Source: Hippopus hippopus (lineage: Eukaryota > Mollusca > Bivalvia > Cardiida > Cardiidae). Taken from it: a stretch of 64,000 nucleotides of DNA. The notes under the pieces were generated by a model. The model did no database searches. It was not told the origin of the DNA and worked only from the letters and a program-made list of their open reading frames with translations. Both the position numbers and the translations under genes were made by a program. This document shows, one piece after another, positions 52,444 through 62,917 of the stretch. Every line of letters begins with the position of its first letter. Within the stretch, counting starts at the first letter, position 1. The stretch spans positions 12,039,918 to 12,103,917 of the forward strand of contig OX328104.1 of the NCBI GenBank assembly GCA_946811185.2. Direction: 5' to 3'.

Positions 52444-52948
52444 ATTTTTCACACATATAATATATACCGACCATTTATATATTATATGTCATGTCATCAC
52501 ATTATTCGGTCGTTACATTTACATCATCGTAACATATTACGTGCGCGCGCGCGCGCTTAAGTGAGATCTACTGAGATCTACTGAGATCTACTGAGATCGT
52601 TGTTTTGTTGGTTAAGGGGGTTACGTTAGTAAATTATCTGGTTGTTATGTTGACAAGTTGACTAGTTGTTTGTGGGGTTCAAGTTGGTAGGTTGTTTGTG
52701 GGGTATGTTGGCAGGTTGTTTTATCACTTCTTTATTTTTGAATTATGGTAAAATGGATATAGTAATTATGTTAGTCCCTCATGCATAGACACATAATGGG
52801 GGGGGGCCATGATATGATATATATTAGTTGATAAACAATTTATACCCCAAAAAATCGTATGGGCATCCTGGAACAGTTTTATAAAAATTTAATCAAAAAA
52901 TAAAAAAAAAGTTAAAAATGTGTCAGATAACCCATATTCCTACCTACT
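52396..52948 (-). repeat. Polinton right terminal inverted repeat
   Basis: Inverted copy of 36248-36789, 11 bases longer. It has one extra G in the run at 52798-52806 and one extra 10-bp unit in the GAGATCTACT tandem at about 52563-52598. It ends ...CCTACT at 52948. Confidence 0.95.
52401..52600 (-). promoter_or_regulatory. TIR-borne promoter region, right
   Basis: Mirror image of the left promoter, driving the outer RING gene. It has the (GC)7 tract, the TATATAAATGG block and the 40-base AT-rich leader, with four rather than three GATCTCAGTA units. Confidence 0.55.
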
Positions 52949-52954
52949 ACCTTA
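52949..52954. other. Polinton target-site duplication, right
   Basis: ACCTTA directly follows the terminal CT and equals the six bases before the left end. Confidence 0.95.
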
Positions 52955-53342
52955 CTTCGTGAATCATTTCTTTCAGATGACAAAGCGTTAAACCCACTGC
53001 TTTGTGAAGGGCAAGGTTTATTTAAGTGTGACAAGCAATGTAATAAACTTTCAATGAATGCGAATTATTCCAATCTGCCATGGTTGAACGCTAGAACATT
53101 ACTGTTTGCAATCACAATAGCGGTAACTCATTTATTACGTCACAATTTGAAAGTTACTTGTCACGTAGAAGGAGATTTATTTTCGAACTGTGATGTTCAG
53201 GACAGGCTGTAATACAGCTCCATGAATAATGATCCAAACGTCAAAACAGTGAAATAGATACACTCGGTCAGTTTTAGAAAAAGTGTGACAAGTTACATTT
53301 TCAAGGTTGTTCATTTTTCAGGTAAGTCCAACTACATATTAA
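52955..53342. other. Host non-coding DNA right of the Polinton
   Basis: No gene seen. Removing the element and one ACCTTA copy would join this segment to 36247. Confidence 0.5.
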
Positions 53343-53612
53343 CCATACTCTGGCAAAAGGAGGCTTAAAGCATCTCCGTGATATAGGTTACCAAGCAAGT
53401 CATCACATGATAATGGATCCATAATAGCCACTTTTTTCAACAACCGAATAACTCATGAGGTTGACTGGTCCTTGGACATACAGAAAATTGACCAAAAGCG
53501 GAAAGTTTCGGCCCAGGTCAGCCTGCGAGGACTGCGCAGGCTGACCTGAGTCGATACTTTTCGCAGGTGCATTAAGCTCCCTTTTCACAGAGCATGGCTC
53601 ATATATATTGTA
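53343..53612 (+). repeat. Repeat family B, nearly complete copy
   Basis: It shows all family blocks: CATACTCTGGCAAAAGGAGG, ATAATGGATCCATAATAGCC, GACTGGTCCTTGGACATACA, the GTCAGCCTGCGAGGACTGCG palindrome and TTTCACAGAGCATGGCTCAT. Confidence 0.65.
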
Positions 53613-54545
53613 GATCCAAAATACGACCTCAAGATCTACACTGTTCGCTATAGCACTTACAGTTCCGTTGCTCTGCCAACAGTAAATTTTTTAAGAGCAA
53701 AGTAATGGTTTTATTTTGCCATTCGAAACTATTGCGACACAGTATTTTGATCGGAAAGTTGACTCATTTACAACTATTTCGACCCGAAAACAAGGACACT
53801 AGCCAATAAATATTCGACCTGGTTCCAAAATCAACCTTACAATTTTTGACCCAGATATACAGTTAATCAGTGCAACCGTTTGGACCCGGTTACAAAATAA
53901 ATGGCAACCATGGCATCAATCGGATCACTGATAATCTTCTGTAAAAATTACTTGTAACTATTATAACCGAAAAACAAAGTCAGACTTCACTACTATCAAA
54001 CGACAATGAACTCAATCGCAACCAGATGACTCGCTTATATTTCGAGTTGCCCAACTATTCGACCCAATTCTAACGCTACTCGGAACGTCATGTATGCCAT
54101 TCCATATCGTCACCTACTTGGCTCCTAGGTTAGACTAGGGCAATCACTGCTTTTGTCAATATTTCTTCAAGATCTTAGCAAAAGATTGAATTTCCTTAAG
54201 AGACATGGGAAGAATTGCTGTTCTCCGTTGAAAATAAGAAATGTGTCCCAATGATATATGGACTGTACATCAGAGGTAATATGTTACGTATGTGAACAAT
54301 TTGTTCTGCAGACTCTATGGAGTCTATAGCTTTATGGGTTCAAACACTCATTTGTCCTTGAGGTAATTAGTTCATCAAGTAGAACACTTGGTCAGTTTCA
54401 TAATTACTCATCTCCAGCTAATTGTTTTCTCTCTTGCCCTTTGTTGAGAGCAGAGACCAAAATCATACAGAATGTTCGTGTAGCTTGATCTATTGGTACA
54501 CTTCTTGATGCTCGATCATTCCCCCAAGCTTTTCTCCTCCAATAT
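53613..54545. other. Host non-coding DNA
   Basis: About 0.9 kb with no gene, RNA or repeat recognised. Several weak CGACCC-containing stretches at 53760-54070 look like a decayed tandem repeat. Confidence 0.4.
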
Positions 54546-54547
54546 AA

Positions 54548-54814
54548 TTGGCCTGCAACACGCGAAAAGGGGCATTCGGACATTTGCGTAAAGTGTCGTC
54601 TCGGATCAGCCTGCGCAGTCCGCGCAGGCTAATCCGAGACGGCACTTTCTGTTTTTATGTAATATTCTGTTTTGCACAAGTCTACTGTAGCACAAATTCT
54701 AATGTGGTCGTAATGTGCCGTCTCGTATTAGCCTGCGCGGACTGCGCAGGCTGATCCGAGACGACACTTTACGTAAATGTCCGAATGTCCCTTTTTGCGT
54801 TTTGCAAGCCAATT
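54548..54814. repeat. MITE-like foldback element, copy 5
   Basis: Ends are TTGGCCTGCAACACGCGAAAA and TTTTGCGTTTTGCAAGCCAA, with two intact GCCTGCGCAG/GCGCGGACTGCGC palindromes. AATATAATT and AATTATATA flank it. Confidence 0.8.
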
Positions 54815-54922
54815 ATATAATCAAATTCAGTTCTTGTTCAGGGTATCCGAGAAGTCACGCACCATCCTAATTTTCCTTGTTGTTTCTGTTTTTAAGATTT
54901 AGTATCGATTTTATATTTCATC

Positions 54923-54955
54923 TCTCTCTCTCTCTCTCTCTCTCTCGCTCTCTTT
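54923..54955. repeat. (TC)n microsatellite
   Basis: About 16 TC dinucleotides, interrupted by CGCTCTCTTTC at the right end. Confidence 0.9.
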
Positions 54956-55029
54956 CAGATTTAATTATAGCTAATTAACTAAGAATAAATGAAGGCGTTG
55001 AATTGGTATCTATTATGATTCTTGTCAAT

Positions 55030-55300
55030 AAAGGTGAGCCATACTCTGTAGAAAGGAGGCTTAATGCACACGCAAAATGCATCGACATATATCAGCCAGC
55101 GCAGTCCGCGCAGGTTGACATAGGTTGAAACTTTTTGCTATGGGTCAATTTTTCTGCATTGCAAAGGACCATTCTACCTCATCATTTACCCAGTTTTCTT
55201 TTCGTTACAAAATGGAATTTATGGATCCATTATTTTATCATGACTTGCTTGGTATAACGCCTAACGGAAATACTTTAAGCCCCCTTTCACCAGAGGATAA
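55030..55300 (-). repeat. Repeat family B copy
   Basis: A reverse copy: GAGCCATACTCTGTAGAAAG, AGCCAGCGCAGTCCGCGCAG, GGACCATTCTACCTCATCAT, ATGGATCCATTATTTTATCA and CCCCCTTTCACCAGAGG. Confidence 0.6.
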
Positions 55301-55317
55301 CCCTGGTGTTTTAGAAA

Positions 55318-55820
55318 TAAATAGAGGATATTTGTTTTTTTCGGTGAAAGATCGAAATTTATTTCATCTCGTGAACACCATCGGTAATATTTTCACTCGT
55401 GGCGCAGCCACGAGTGAAAATATTACCGATGGTGTTCAGCCACGAGTGAAAATATTACCGATGGTGTTCACGAGATGAAATAAATTTCGATCTTTCACCG
55501 AAAAAAACAAATATTCTATTTATTTCATGCTTTTAACCCTTTCTGGGAGGAACTTTATCAAAATCCAGTACAGTCTTTTCAGTTATTCCCCGTGGCGTAC
55601 CCCCTCCGCATAGCAACGCATTACAATATTACGTCAAGCGCGAGAAATGTAAGGTAAATGACGTCATATTTCCATCTGGTTGTGAGTCACGCGCATTTTA
55701 CCTAGGTAACTAGAATATAAAAATCGGTATTTTCACTGGTCGTACCCGTGGAATATCGAAAAATATTTTCACCGCTATTTCTCGATATCCTACCGGAAAG
55801 CATGAAATAAAAAGGTGTTT
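55318..55820 (-). repeat. Family D foldback element, reverse copy with triplicated arm
   Basis: The terminal hairpin (GTGAAAGATCGAAATTTATT with its complement) encloses the ACGAGTGAAAATATTACCGA arm, whose right-hand version is repeated. The body follows in reverse: ATTACGTCAAGCGCGAGAAA and ATGACGTCATATTTCC. Confidence 0.7.
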
Positions 55821-56223
55821 TTTTCTTTTTAATAGAAGCTTGGATGCTGTGTAACTACTAGGACAGCCTGTATTTTGTTTCAGTTATTTTGATTTAAATG
55901 TAGCAGGAAAGCCCTTTTTCAAATGTAAATTCATATTCACACAAAAGTAAAAAAAAAAACTTATTTTAGTATGAGTGATGTTTTATTCCGCTTTGAACGA
56001 AAGTTTTGTAATACAACCTATTCACTGGTATTTGTCTTTGAAAGGATAGAAAGCTTCGTGAAAAAAGGTGACAAACTGATTACCAGCATTTCAAAAGCTA
56101 TTTTTATCACGAGATTGTGTGGTAAAGGTTTAGTTCTTCCTCTCACGACAAAAGGTAAGACCTTTCCTAAGTGAATACAATTTGTTGGTAAAAAAAAAAT
56201 AAATCCGGCTCAAATCATGATGA

Positions 56224-56263
<40 letters not shown>
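56224..56263. repeat. (TG)n microsatellite
   Basis: About 19 uninterrupted TG dinucleotides directly at the tail end of a SINE copy. Confidence 0.9.
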
Positions 56264-56264
<1 letters not shown>

Positions 56265-56578
56265 TGTTTAAAGTCGTTTTCAACATTATTTCAATTACAT
56301 GATCATCTTGGCGGCCATTACACCTATCGCCTATCCACACTTTTCTGGAGTTTCTCCTGCCAGTATTTCGCACAAAATTTTCCCAAGCCACAGGCTGCTT
56401 TCGCACACACCTTCTACTTGCATATGTCGAAACGTTGATCAGCAGTGAAAGAGAAATTAATCCTAGTGCAATGACTTCCATCAATCCTCGGAAGGAAGTT
56501 GGTTGAGCTGTGGATTTGAATCAGCGACTCCCTGGTCTCAAGCCCTGTGCATTACCGACTAAGCCACCGGACTCGACA
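56264..56578 (-). repeat. tRNA-derived SINE with conserved 3' domain, copy 3
   Basis: A diverged copy of 31590-31908. The head is GGTGGCTTAGTCGGTAATGC and the body CAACTTCCTTCCGAGGATTG; the tail is ATAATGTTGAAAACGACTTTAA. The B box is worn (CTGATTCAAATCC). A further fragment of the head may lie at about 56605-56705. Confidence 0.6.
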
Positions 56579-56734
56579 GTTAGAGAAGAACCAATCAAAA
56601 GGCAATCATCAATCCTCGAAAAGTTTTTCGTATCTGGTCCTCGATCTCAAGACCCCTGGTTGATTTGACCTGCACTGTACCCACTGGGCCAGCCAGCTCG
56701 ACGTGTATTGCAGTAATATTAACCATGTAACTCT

Positions 56735-56960
56735 GGCCCAAACGACAAAATTTTATACCTGTCCAACTCGAAACCATTTGCAAACAACAAATTAAATGTG
56801 AGTTAAATGGCGAGCTTTTTCTTTGACAGGATAGAAAATATTGTGGGAAAAGGCGAAAATGCTGGTAACCAGCATTTTCTCCTTTTCCCACAATGTTTTT
56901 AAAATCTGTGTTCGTCGGGGTGGTTAAAACACAGGATTGTTTGGTGAAGGCCAACACTGA
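56735..56960 (-). repeat. Family C repeat copy
   Basis: It has GACAAAATTTTATACCTGTCC, a long GGGAAAAGGCGAAAATGCTG / CAGCATTTTCTCCTTTTCCC hairpin, and the end GATTGTTTGGTGAAGG. Confidence 0.6.
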
Positions 56961-58124
56961 ATCATTAAAAAAGAAAACGAAGTGATGTCATAATTATGGC
57001 ATTATCAGTAGATGACTCTGTTCAAAACACATTTTTAAACAGTCAACAAGTGCACTTGAAATGCCAAAATAGTCTAAGAGGGCGAGAGATTTATTTTAAG
57101 GAAAATTTATTACATCCTGCAGACTGCTTTTTCGGTCTAGCAGAAGATAACCTTTGAAAAAAGTGCAGTAAAGGAGAAAATGCTCGTATCAGAGTGGGAG
57201 TACCTATCTTTCGGAAACAGTCCTAGAGTTGTGCTGGCTTTTCTTTTGCACAGAATATAGCCACCGCTCATTGCTCGGAAGTTCAAGGGAACAAATTAAC
57301 GATAATTTTCTCTAACATGACGGCTATTTCGAATCTTGCATAAAGGTACACGGCCGTAAATGACTGTATACTCCCTCGAAGAAAAGAAACGTTGTACTCG
57401 AGACCATATTTAGCTCTTTACCTGTTCATTGCACTACTGCCAATATTATGGAAGCGTGAATAGGTGTACTGGGTGCCGTGATTTTTGCCTACAAAGTGCT
57501 CTGTATACCGAACAGAAATACATGTATCAGTTTCTTTTCATACACAAGCTGCGAAATTGATATATGTTCATATATGTCTAGTAACATGTAAGTTTTTTTT
57601 ATATGATTGATCACGCTGTCAAAATTATAACTTCTAACCAGATCTACATGTAAATGAAATGAACTTTTCTCAATCTTTACCAATTCGGAAACAGACCCAT
57701 ATACCGTTATGTCAAGGGCGTTTCGGCTAGATTATTATTATATACCATTTTGATTCAAGAGACTAGATCAGCAATCTATTGACTTTGATTTAAAAGCTCA
57801 CATGATAGACTGTTAAGTGTCAGCACAGGGCTGCAGGTTCTGTATAAACTGCCCTTGATCTGCGAAGAACGGAGACGCAAGGTTTGACCACAGTAGGCAT
57901 ACCAGTGCAAGGGTAAAAACAAACTTGAAATGTTAAACCAGCTTTAAATTTAATTGCGAGAAATGGAAAGAGAAAATAAATTTTCGAATCTATAGTCTTC
58001 GTTTAAATGAAGATATTAAAAGTCATGCCTGCACACACACAAAAAATATGTGCAGAAACAAGAAAAAATAGTTGCTAGGACAATAATTCCTATGCTATGA
58101 ACGACTAAATATTTGTGTTATTCT
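56961..58124. other. Host non-coding DNA
   Basis: No gene is recognised. A worn family C fragment (GTGCAGTAAAGGAGAAAATGCT) lies at about 57140-57190. Confidence 0.4.
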
Positions 58125-58345
58125 CTGTGAAAAGGGTTTGTAAGCATCTCCAAGTTACTTTGGACTCATAAAATCTATTTCGTCGAACAACCGACTAAAT
58201 CATAACGTAAGATCCAGAAAATTTAACGACAGCAAAAAATTTCTATTCAGGTCACTTTGCGTGAACTGTGCAGGCTGACATGGTCGATACTTTCTGCATT
58301 TTGCAAATGCATTAAGCCCCCTTTACACAGAGTAGGTCTCACTTG
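58125..58345 (+). repeat. Repeat family B copy
   Basis: It has GTGAAAAGGGTTTGTAAGCA, ACTCATAAAATCTATTTCGT, GTGAACTGTGCAGGCTGACA and CCCCTTTACACAGAG. Confidence 0.5.
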
Positions 58346-58585
58346 ATTACATACGATATAGATCACGATCAGGCTCCAGGGAGCTTAGGGAATTACCTGC
58401 TATTTCTTAATACAAGTGGCCCTTGAAATCATGACAATTAACACATGTATAAATCTACCGAATAGGGAATTATGTTGTATTAAAATGAAAAGTCTGGTCA
58501 AGGAATTGTCTCCACTAGTTTTGAAATGATTAGAAATAAACCATTGCGGTGGATAAGATTGTACAACAGTAGGGTAAAGTGATAG

Positions 58586-61500
58586 TGAGTCGGACACCCT
58601 AACGCTATTAGTGATTCTGTCTATATCTGGAAACATATCTGAGCCTGGTTTTCGCTGGTACCTTGCTTGATATTCCCGAAAGCATATGAAAGCTTTCACA
58701 GCCGAAAATAAGCCTATTTGTAGGGGAAATACGTGTTTAAAAGAGGTTACCCCGTAACGATAATGACTCGGACGAAATCGATAATGAGTCGGACATGCGT
58801 GATTTTGAGTCAGACGATAGGTGTTACTACTTTATTATACCTAATAAGTGGTTAAACCTTAATCAAACTATCCCGAGTTTTATCTATCCTGATATAGATG
58901 CTGATAACTTACATTTTCTTCTTTTCTTTCAATGATTTCTACCCTTTCTGAGACAAACTTCACCATTTTTGCACATTCATCTTGTCGTCTGCAATTGCTT
59001 TGAATTAGGTCAAGTCCTAAACTTTGCCGTCTGTTAAAGCGTTAAAACGGAGACAATGACCTATTTAAAACTTGAACAGGTGAAAGAGCGAAGGCGAGAC
59101 TGTCGTTAAAAAATTATTTTTGTATCGAGTGGCCAACATCACGCGACTTTTTTGCCTCATCATATCGGTCTGCTTTTGGTTGCCACTATAGAAGGTGGTC
59201 AGTCAAAAGCTATTAGTTTTCGCTACTCGGGGTTGCGTTTGGAGAATTTATGCTTGATGTACTGACCAACGACAACTCAAGGTTTCCTGCTCTGTATCTC
59301 AGCTCCTCCAGGTACATTTTGCGGGAAAAGAAATTCGGGACCGATCAATCGACCAATAATAGAACAACTTTTACGTATCTTATAGTTAATCCTATGCAGC
59401 TATAAAAATAGGTTAGAGTCGATCTTTATTTTCGTGAAGTCCTGCATTGCTGTCTAGAACCTAGGTCTCTAAAATGCGGACATTGGAAGCAATTATGAGA
59501 CTGCGTAATAAATGCCTCTGATCTTTATATACATAGTCCGTGTATTATTTGACCTATTTTTGGGAAAAAAAAATACTTGGAGAATTCACTGAACCCAGTT
59601 TTAACATAGCGTATGGTACGGCGCAAATTCACATTCTAGGTTCAGTGCAAGTTCAGTCCAATTGCTCCAAGCTGTCTGTAAAATGGCTTAAATGAGCCTA
59701 ATAAGAAGTTGAGCGTACAGGCATCTTTCAAACGTTGTGATAAGAAAAAATAATGGTTTAAGCTACTATAATTGAATTCTCACATTACAAAAACGTTTTC
59801 ACAACCATGTTATGATCACATTGACCTTACCACCGAATTTCGTTCATTTCTTTTTAACTTTGTAATCTAGAAATAGTAGAAAGTTTGAAAATGGTGCACG
59901 AGTTTAAATCATCTATAGAGCTAAAGTATTTTTAAAGTTTTAAAGCTTCAACTGTTTTAATCAAAACCATTTCCAGGGAATTTTGAAAAATTCAATTAGC
60001 CAAAAACGTAAGATTGATCATTTTGTTAATGGATCCTTACATTGTCATCCCGGACCACATTCTTATAACATTATTACAAGAGATTTTTCAGTTTTCTCGA
60101 TAATGAATCATGCTCTTTAAGTGGAGGCTGCATGATTCTACGATACGTATCGACCCTACCAGTCTGAGCAGACAGACTTCCAGTTGCATAAAACCCTAAC
60201 TGTGCATACCGACAGCGTAAACTTGCATTATATAACGTTCTTGAACGACTTTTTTTGAAGAATGACATGTGCAAAGCAGACTGCAGTAGAACAAAGTAAT
60301 AAGTGAACAGTTCAACTCACTGTACTAAAACTTATATAGCAACTCAACTGAGCTTGATCGGGACAACGTTAAGGTACCATTTGAAAGGATGAATCAAGGG
60401 CATAGCGCCGTCTACGCACAATACGCACGTGCGTAGGAAAAAATTCCACGACCAAAGTTGCAAGTCTCAATATCATATACGTGTACTGATTTTTCTCCAG
60501 ATATGCATGCATTGTCAAAGTAAAAAGATGCACAAAAATGATGCAATGAAAGATTTCCTCTAGGCTTTTCAATAAATGGTGATGCTTCAGGTCCGTTCCC
60601 ATTGGCATTTTGTGCCACACTGTGCGTATAAATATTCTAAACCTGGCTACGCCTATATGAATCTTCCTTTGTGAAAAGGGTTAATGCATCTGCATGTAAT
60701 GATTGTCCATACCCTTGGGGTGTGTTTGGGCCAATAATTTCAATAAAAAATCTAGATAGAATTTCCATGGTAAATATGTAGAATACTGATAAAAATAAAA
60801 AGTTTTCTCCAACATTAGCATGAGCAGACTTCCAGGGCTGACACTTGTCACAGAATCATGAAGCCCACCTTTAAAGAGCGTAGCTCATATCCAATCACTT
60901 TTTATCAAAAAGTTAAAGATTACGTATTGGGCTTTATAAAACACATCAAAGCGAATTACTGATGGTATTTTATTTCATGATGTTTTCACCTGATATGATT
61001 TTGAAACGGAAAAAGGTGTACACGAAACATGAATGAGCCGATTTGAATACAAGCACAAGTAATGCTCCATTGTAATTTTCATTATTGCGGGTAGTGCTTT
61101 GTCTATCGTATACAGGAACGAAAATGTTAAGGGATGATCTGTCAAGTTGGACTGTCCGGCTCAATATCAAATCAACACTTTTCTGTGTCCGACTCAATAT
61201 CAAATCAATGGGTAAACTAAATTGTAAAGTTTAGCGTTTTCACATTGAAAAACCTTTCTCAAATGCTACTAAACATCAAGTAAACTGGAAATTCCCTTGT
61301 AATGATGTAATATGAGTGTTGTCCGACTTGATTATCAATGTAAATGACCAATAACAAAATTACCAATCTTACTTATTTGGCTCATTGAAGCTTACAAAAT
61401 TGACCGAAAACGGTGTTTATAAAAACGCGTTCCACTAAGAGCGGAAATACGTCACAAAATTACAAACGACTTCTTCGCAGAGAATGAATAAAGACCTGTA

Positions 61501-61600
61501 TTACAGAGCTCCATTTCTTATATTTCGAGGCCCGTACCAGATGCAAATTTTACGTTCAAAAATGTCCGACTCTAGATCGTGTCCGACTCTCTATCAGGCT
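58586..61600. repeat. Region bounded by inverted GTCCGACTC motif clusters
   Basis: Several copies of AGTCGGAC preceded by TAATG or similar lie at 58586-58815. Several copies of GTCCGACTC followed by AATATC or similar lie at 61175-61590. The two clusters are in opposite orientation, as subterminal repeats of a DNA transposon would be. No transposase frame was found between them. A worn family C piece lies at about 58915-59045 and a family B repeat at 60663-60895. Confidence 0.4.
60663..60895 (+). repeat. Repeat family B, diverged copy
   Basis: It keeps TTGTGAAAAGGGTTAATGCA at the left and CACCTTTAAAGAGCGTAGCTC at the right. The middle is strongly diverged. Confidence 0.4.
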
Positions 61601-62600
61601 GAAAGTAAAATATTGTTTGTTTGTCCTCGACCGCCCGACCCACAATTTACCCCCCGACTCAAAAAATTATATTGCATTCTCGTGAGGAAAAAATATTTTT
61701 ATCGTTTGCGGCCGAAACATCCGGTAGTTTGCGTGTAATCCGGTTTTATCAAACAAGCTCGGTAGTTCTATGCCAGACATGGACGTTCCTCTTGATCTGC
61801 CCGAAGTTTTGTTGTCACATTAAATTAGCAGAACACGGTTTTCAGCTAAACTCGTCTCGGTCGACAATAGGCCAAACAGAACTTCATCAAACAAAGGTCT
61901 ATATAATCAGCTTGAAATTATAAAGAGCACTTAAATGCAACAGCACAATCCTAATTCTTTAGATTTTATCAATAAATCATGTTCAACTTGTGAAATAGTG
62001 AAATTAATAATCAATATAGGCAAGTGGCACGGTCGGAAAAAAACTGACAAAATATGCCATTTTAGCCTATATTCCAAAATTCACAAAATGCAAACCCAGG
62101 AAGCTAGCCTGAAAATGCCAAGCTAAATTGAAACTCAAAACAACACATAATCTGGGGATAAAATCCAAAATAGCACATTACCATGCCGTTTTTTTCGCAA
62201 TCTTTCGTGCCCTGACCCTACCCTTGTTTTCGCGGCTAAAAAAAGCCGCTAGCTCCATGACCCCTCACTTTCGCATCTGGGGTCAAAACTATAGAACAAA
62301 GAACGAAAGGTCATGACCTACTGTTTCACAGACAAACCAAACGCTTCTTTTCCTTAATCTAACACAATTCATGGGTGTTATAACTACTCTTCTTATCAAA
62401 ATTGCATTGAAAACCTACCTTTCTCAGTTATATCTAATTTTGACCATGGCCAATTCGAAGCAAACTGTTTACAGGTGCCTAATACGCATAATCAAGCGTT
62501 CATACGCTCAAGACAGATGGTAGACTGTGCTGGGAGAATTTTCAGACAGAAAGATTACAATTTCCATTAAATAACACGAAAACCCGTCTATAATAGGGTT
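61601..62600. other. Host non-coding DNA
   Basis: No convincing gene. The frames at 61621-61923 and 61935-62316 have no recognised domain. Confidence 0.35.
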
Positions 62601-62640
62601 CACTCGTCACAACTCGGCCGAATCCGTACCTACATCCAGA
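62601..62640 (+). promoter_or_regulatory. Dispersed CTCGTCACAACTCGG block upstream of an open frame
   Basis: CACTCGTCACAACTCGGCCG followed by AATCCGTACCTACATC recurs at 14041 and, inverted, at 25409-25454. Here it lies about 45 bases before a possible start codon. It could be a promoter fragment or a transposon end. Confidence 0.35.
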
Positions 62641-62680
62641 TCAACCGAAGTATGCCGAATTAGAAATCGTTTTCTCCACA

Positions 62681-62917
62681 ATGGCTGCTGAGAAAGTGGA
62701 TTATTGTACAGGACTCACATTTTCCGTCAACATCAATAAACTTGAGGGGGGGGGGAACAAATACCCTGTGGTCAGAAATACGATACGGAGAATAGACAAG
62801 TCAAGTACATGGTTCGATCTATTCGATTATGCTACTAACACACTGAAAGAGGACGATCTTCCTCAACATGCGTGGGACAACTTTGAGAAGTTGACTCCTG
62901 CTGTTGTAACTGGTTAA
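62681..62917 (+). CDS. Possible host first coding exon or small unknown gene
   Basis: The 78-codon frame starts in a CACAATGGCTGC context, which is a reasonable start site. Its composition looks like a real soluble protein (for example STWFDLFDYATNTLKEDDLP) and not translated repeat. I recognise no family. A potential donor (CTG|GTTAAA) sits just before the stop codon, so it may be a first exon. A G run at 62747-62754 encodes a Gly stretch. It is the only non-repeat coding candidate right of the Polinton. Confidence 0.35.
   Translation: MAAEKVDYCTGLTFSVNINKLEGGGNKYPVVRNTIRRIDKSSTWFDLFDYATNTLKEDDLPQHAWDNFEKLTPAVVTG

Larger units (their letters stand above)
36248..52948. mobile_element. Complete Polinton/Maverick (adintovirus-like) element
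   Basis: The 16,701-bp element begins AGTAGGTAGG and ends with the exact complement, between perfect 6-bp duplications. It encodes the hallmark set: protein-primed DNA polymerase B, retroviral-type integrase, packaging ATPase, adenain-like protease, double-jelly-roll major capsid and single-jelly-roll penton, plus accessory genes. With the capsid genes present it can be viewed as an integrated virus-like genome (Polinton/adintovirus group). Base composition is much more AT-rich than the flanks and genes are packed within tens of bases of each other. TIRs that differ only by two length changes in simple repeats, together with long open frames, indicate a recent insertion. The only clear break is the frame offset between the PLA2 and integrase frames. 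Confidence 0.97.
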
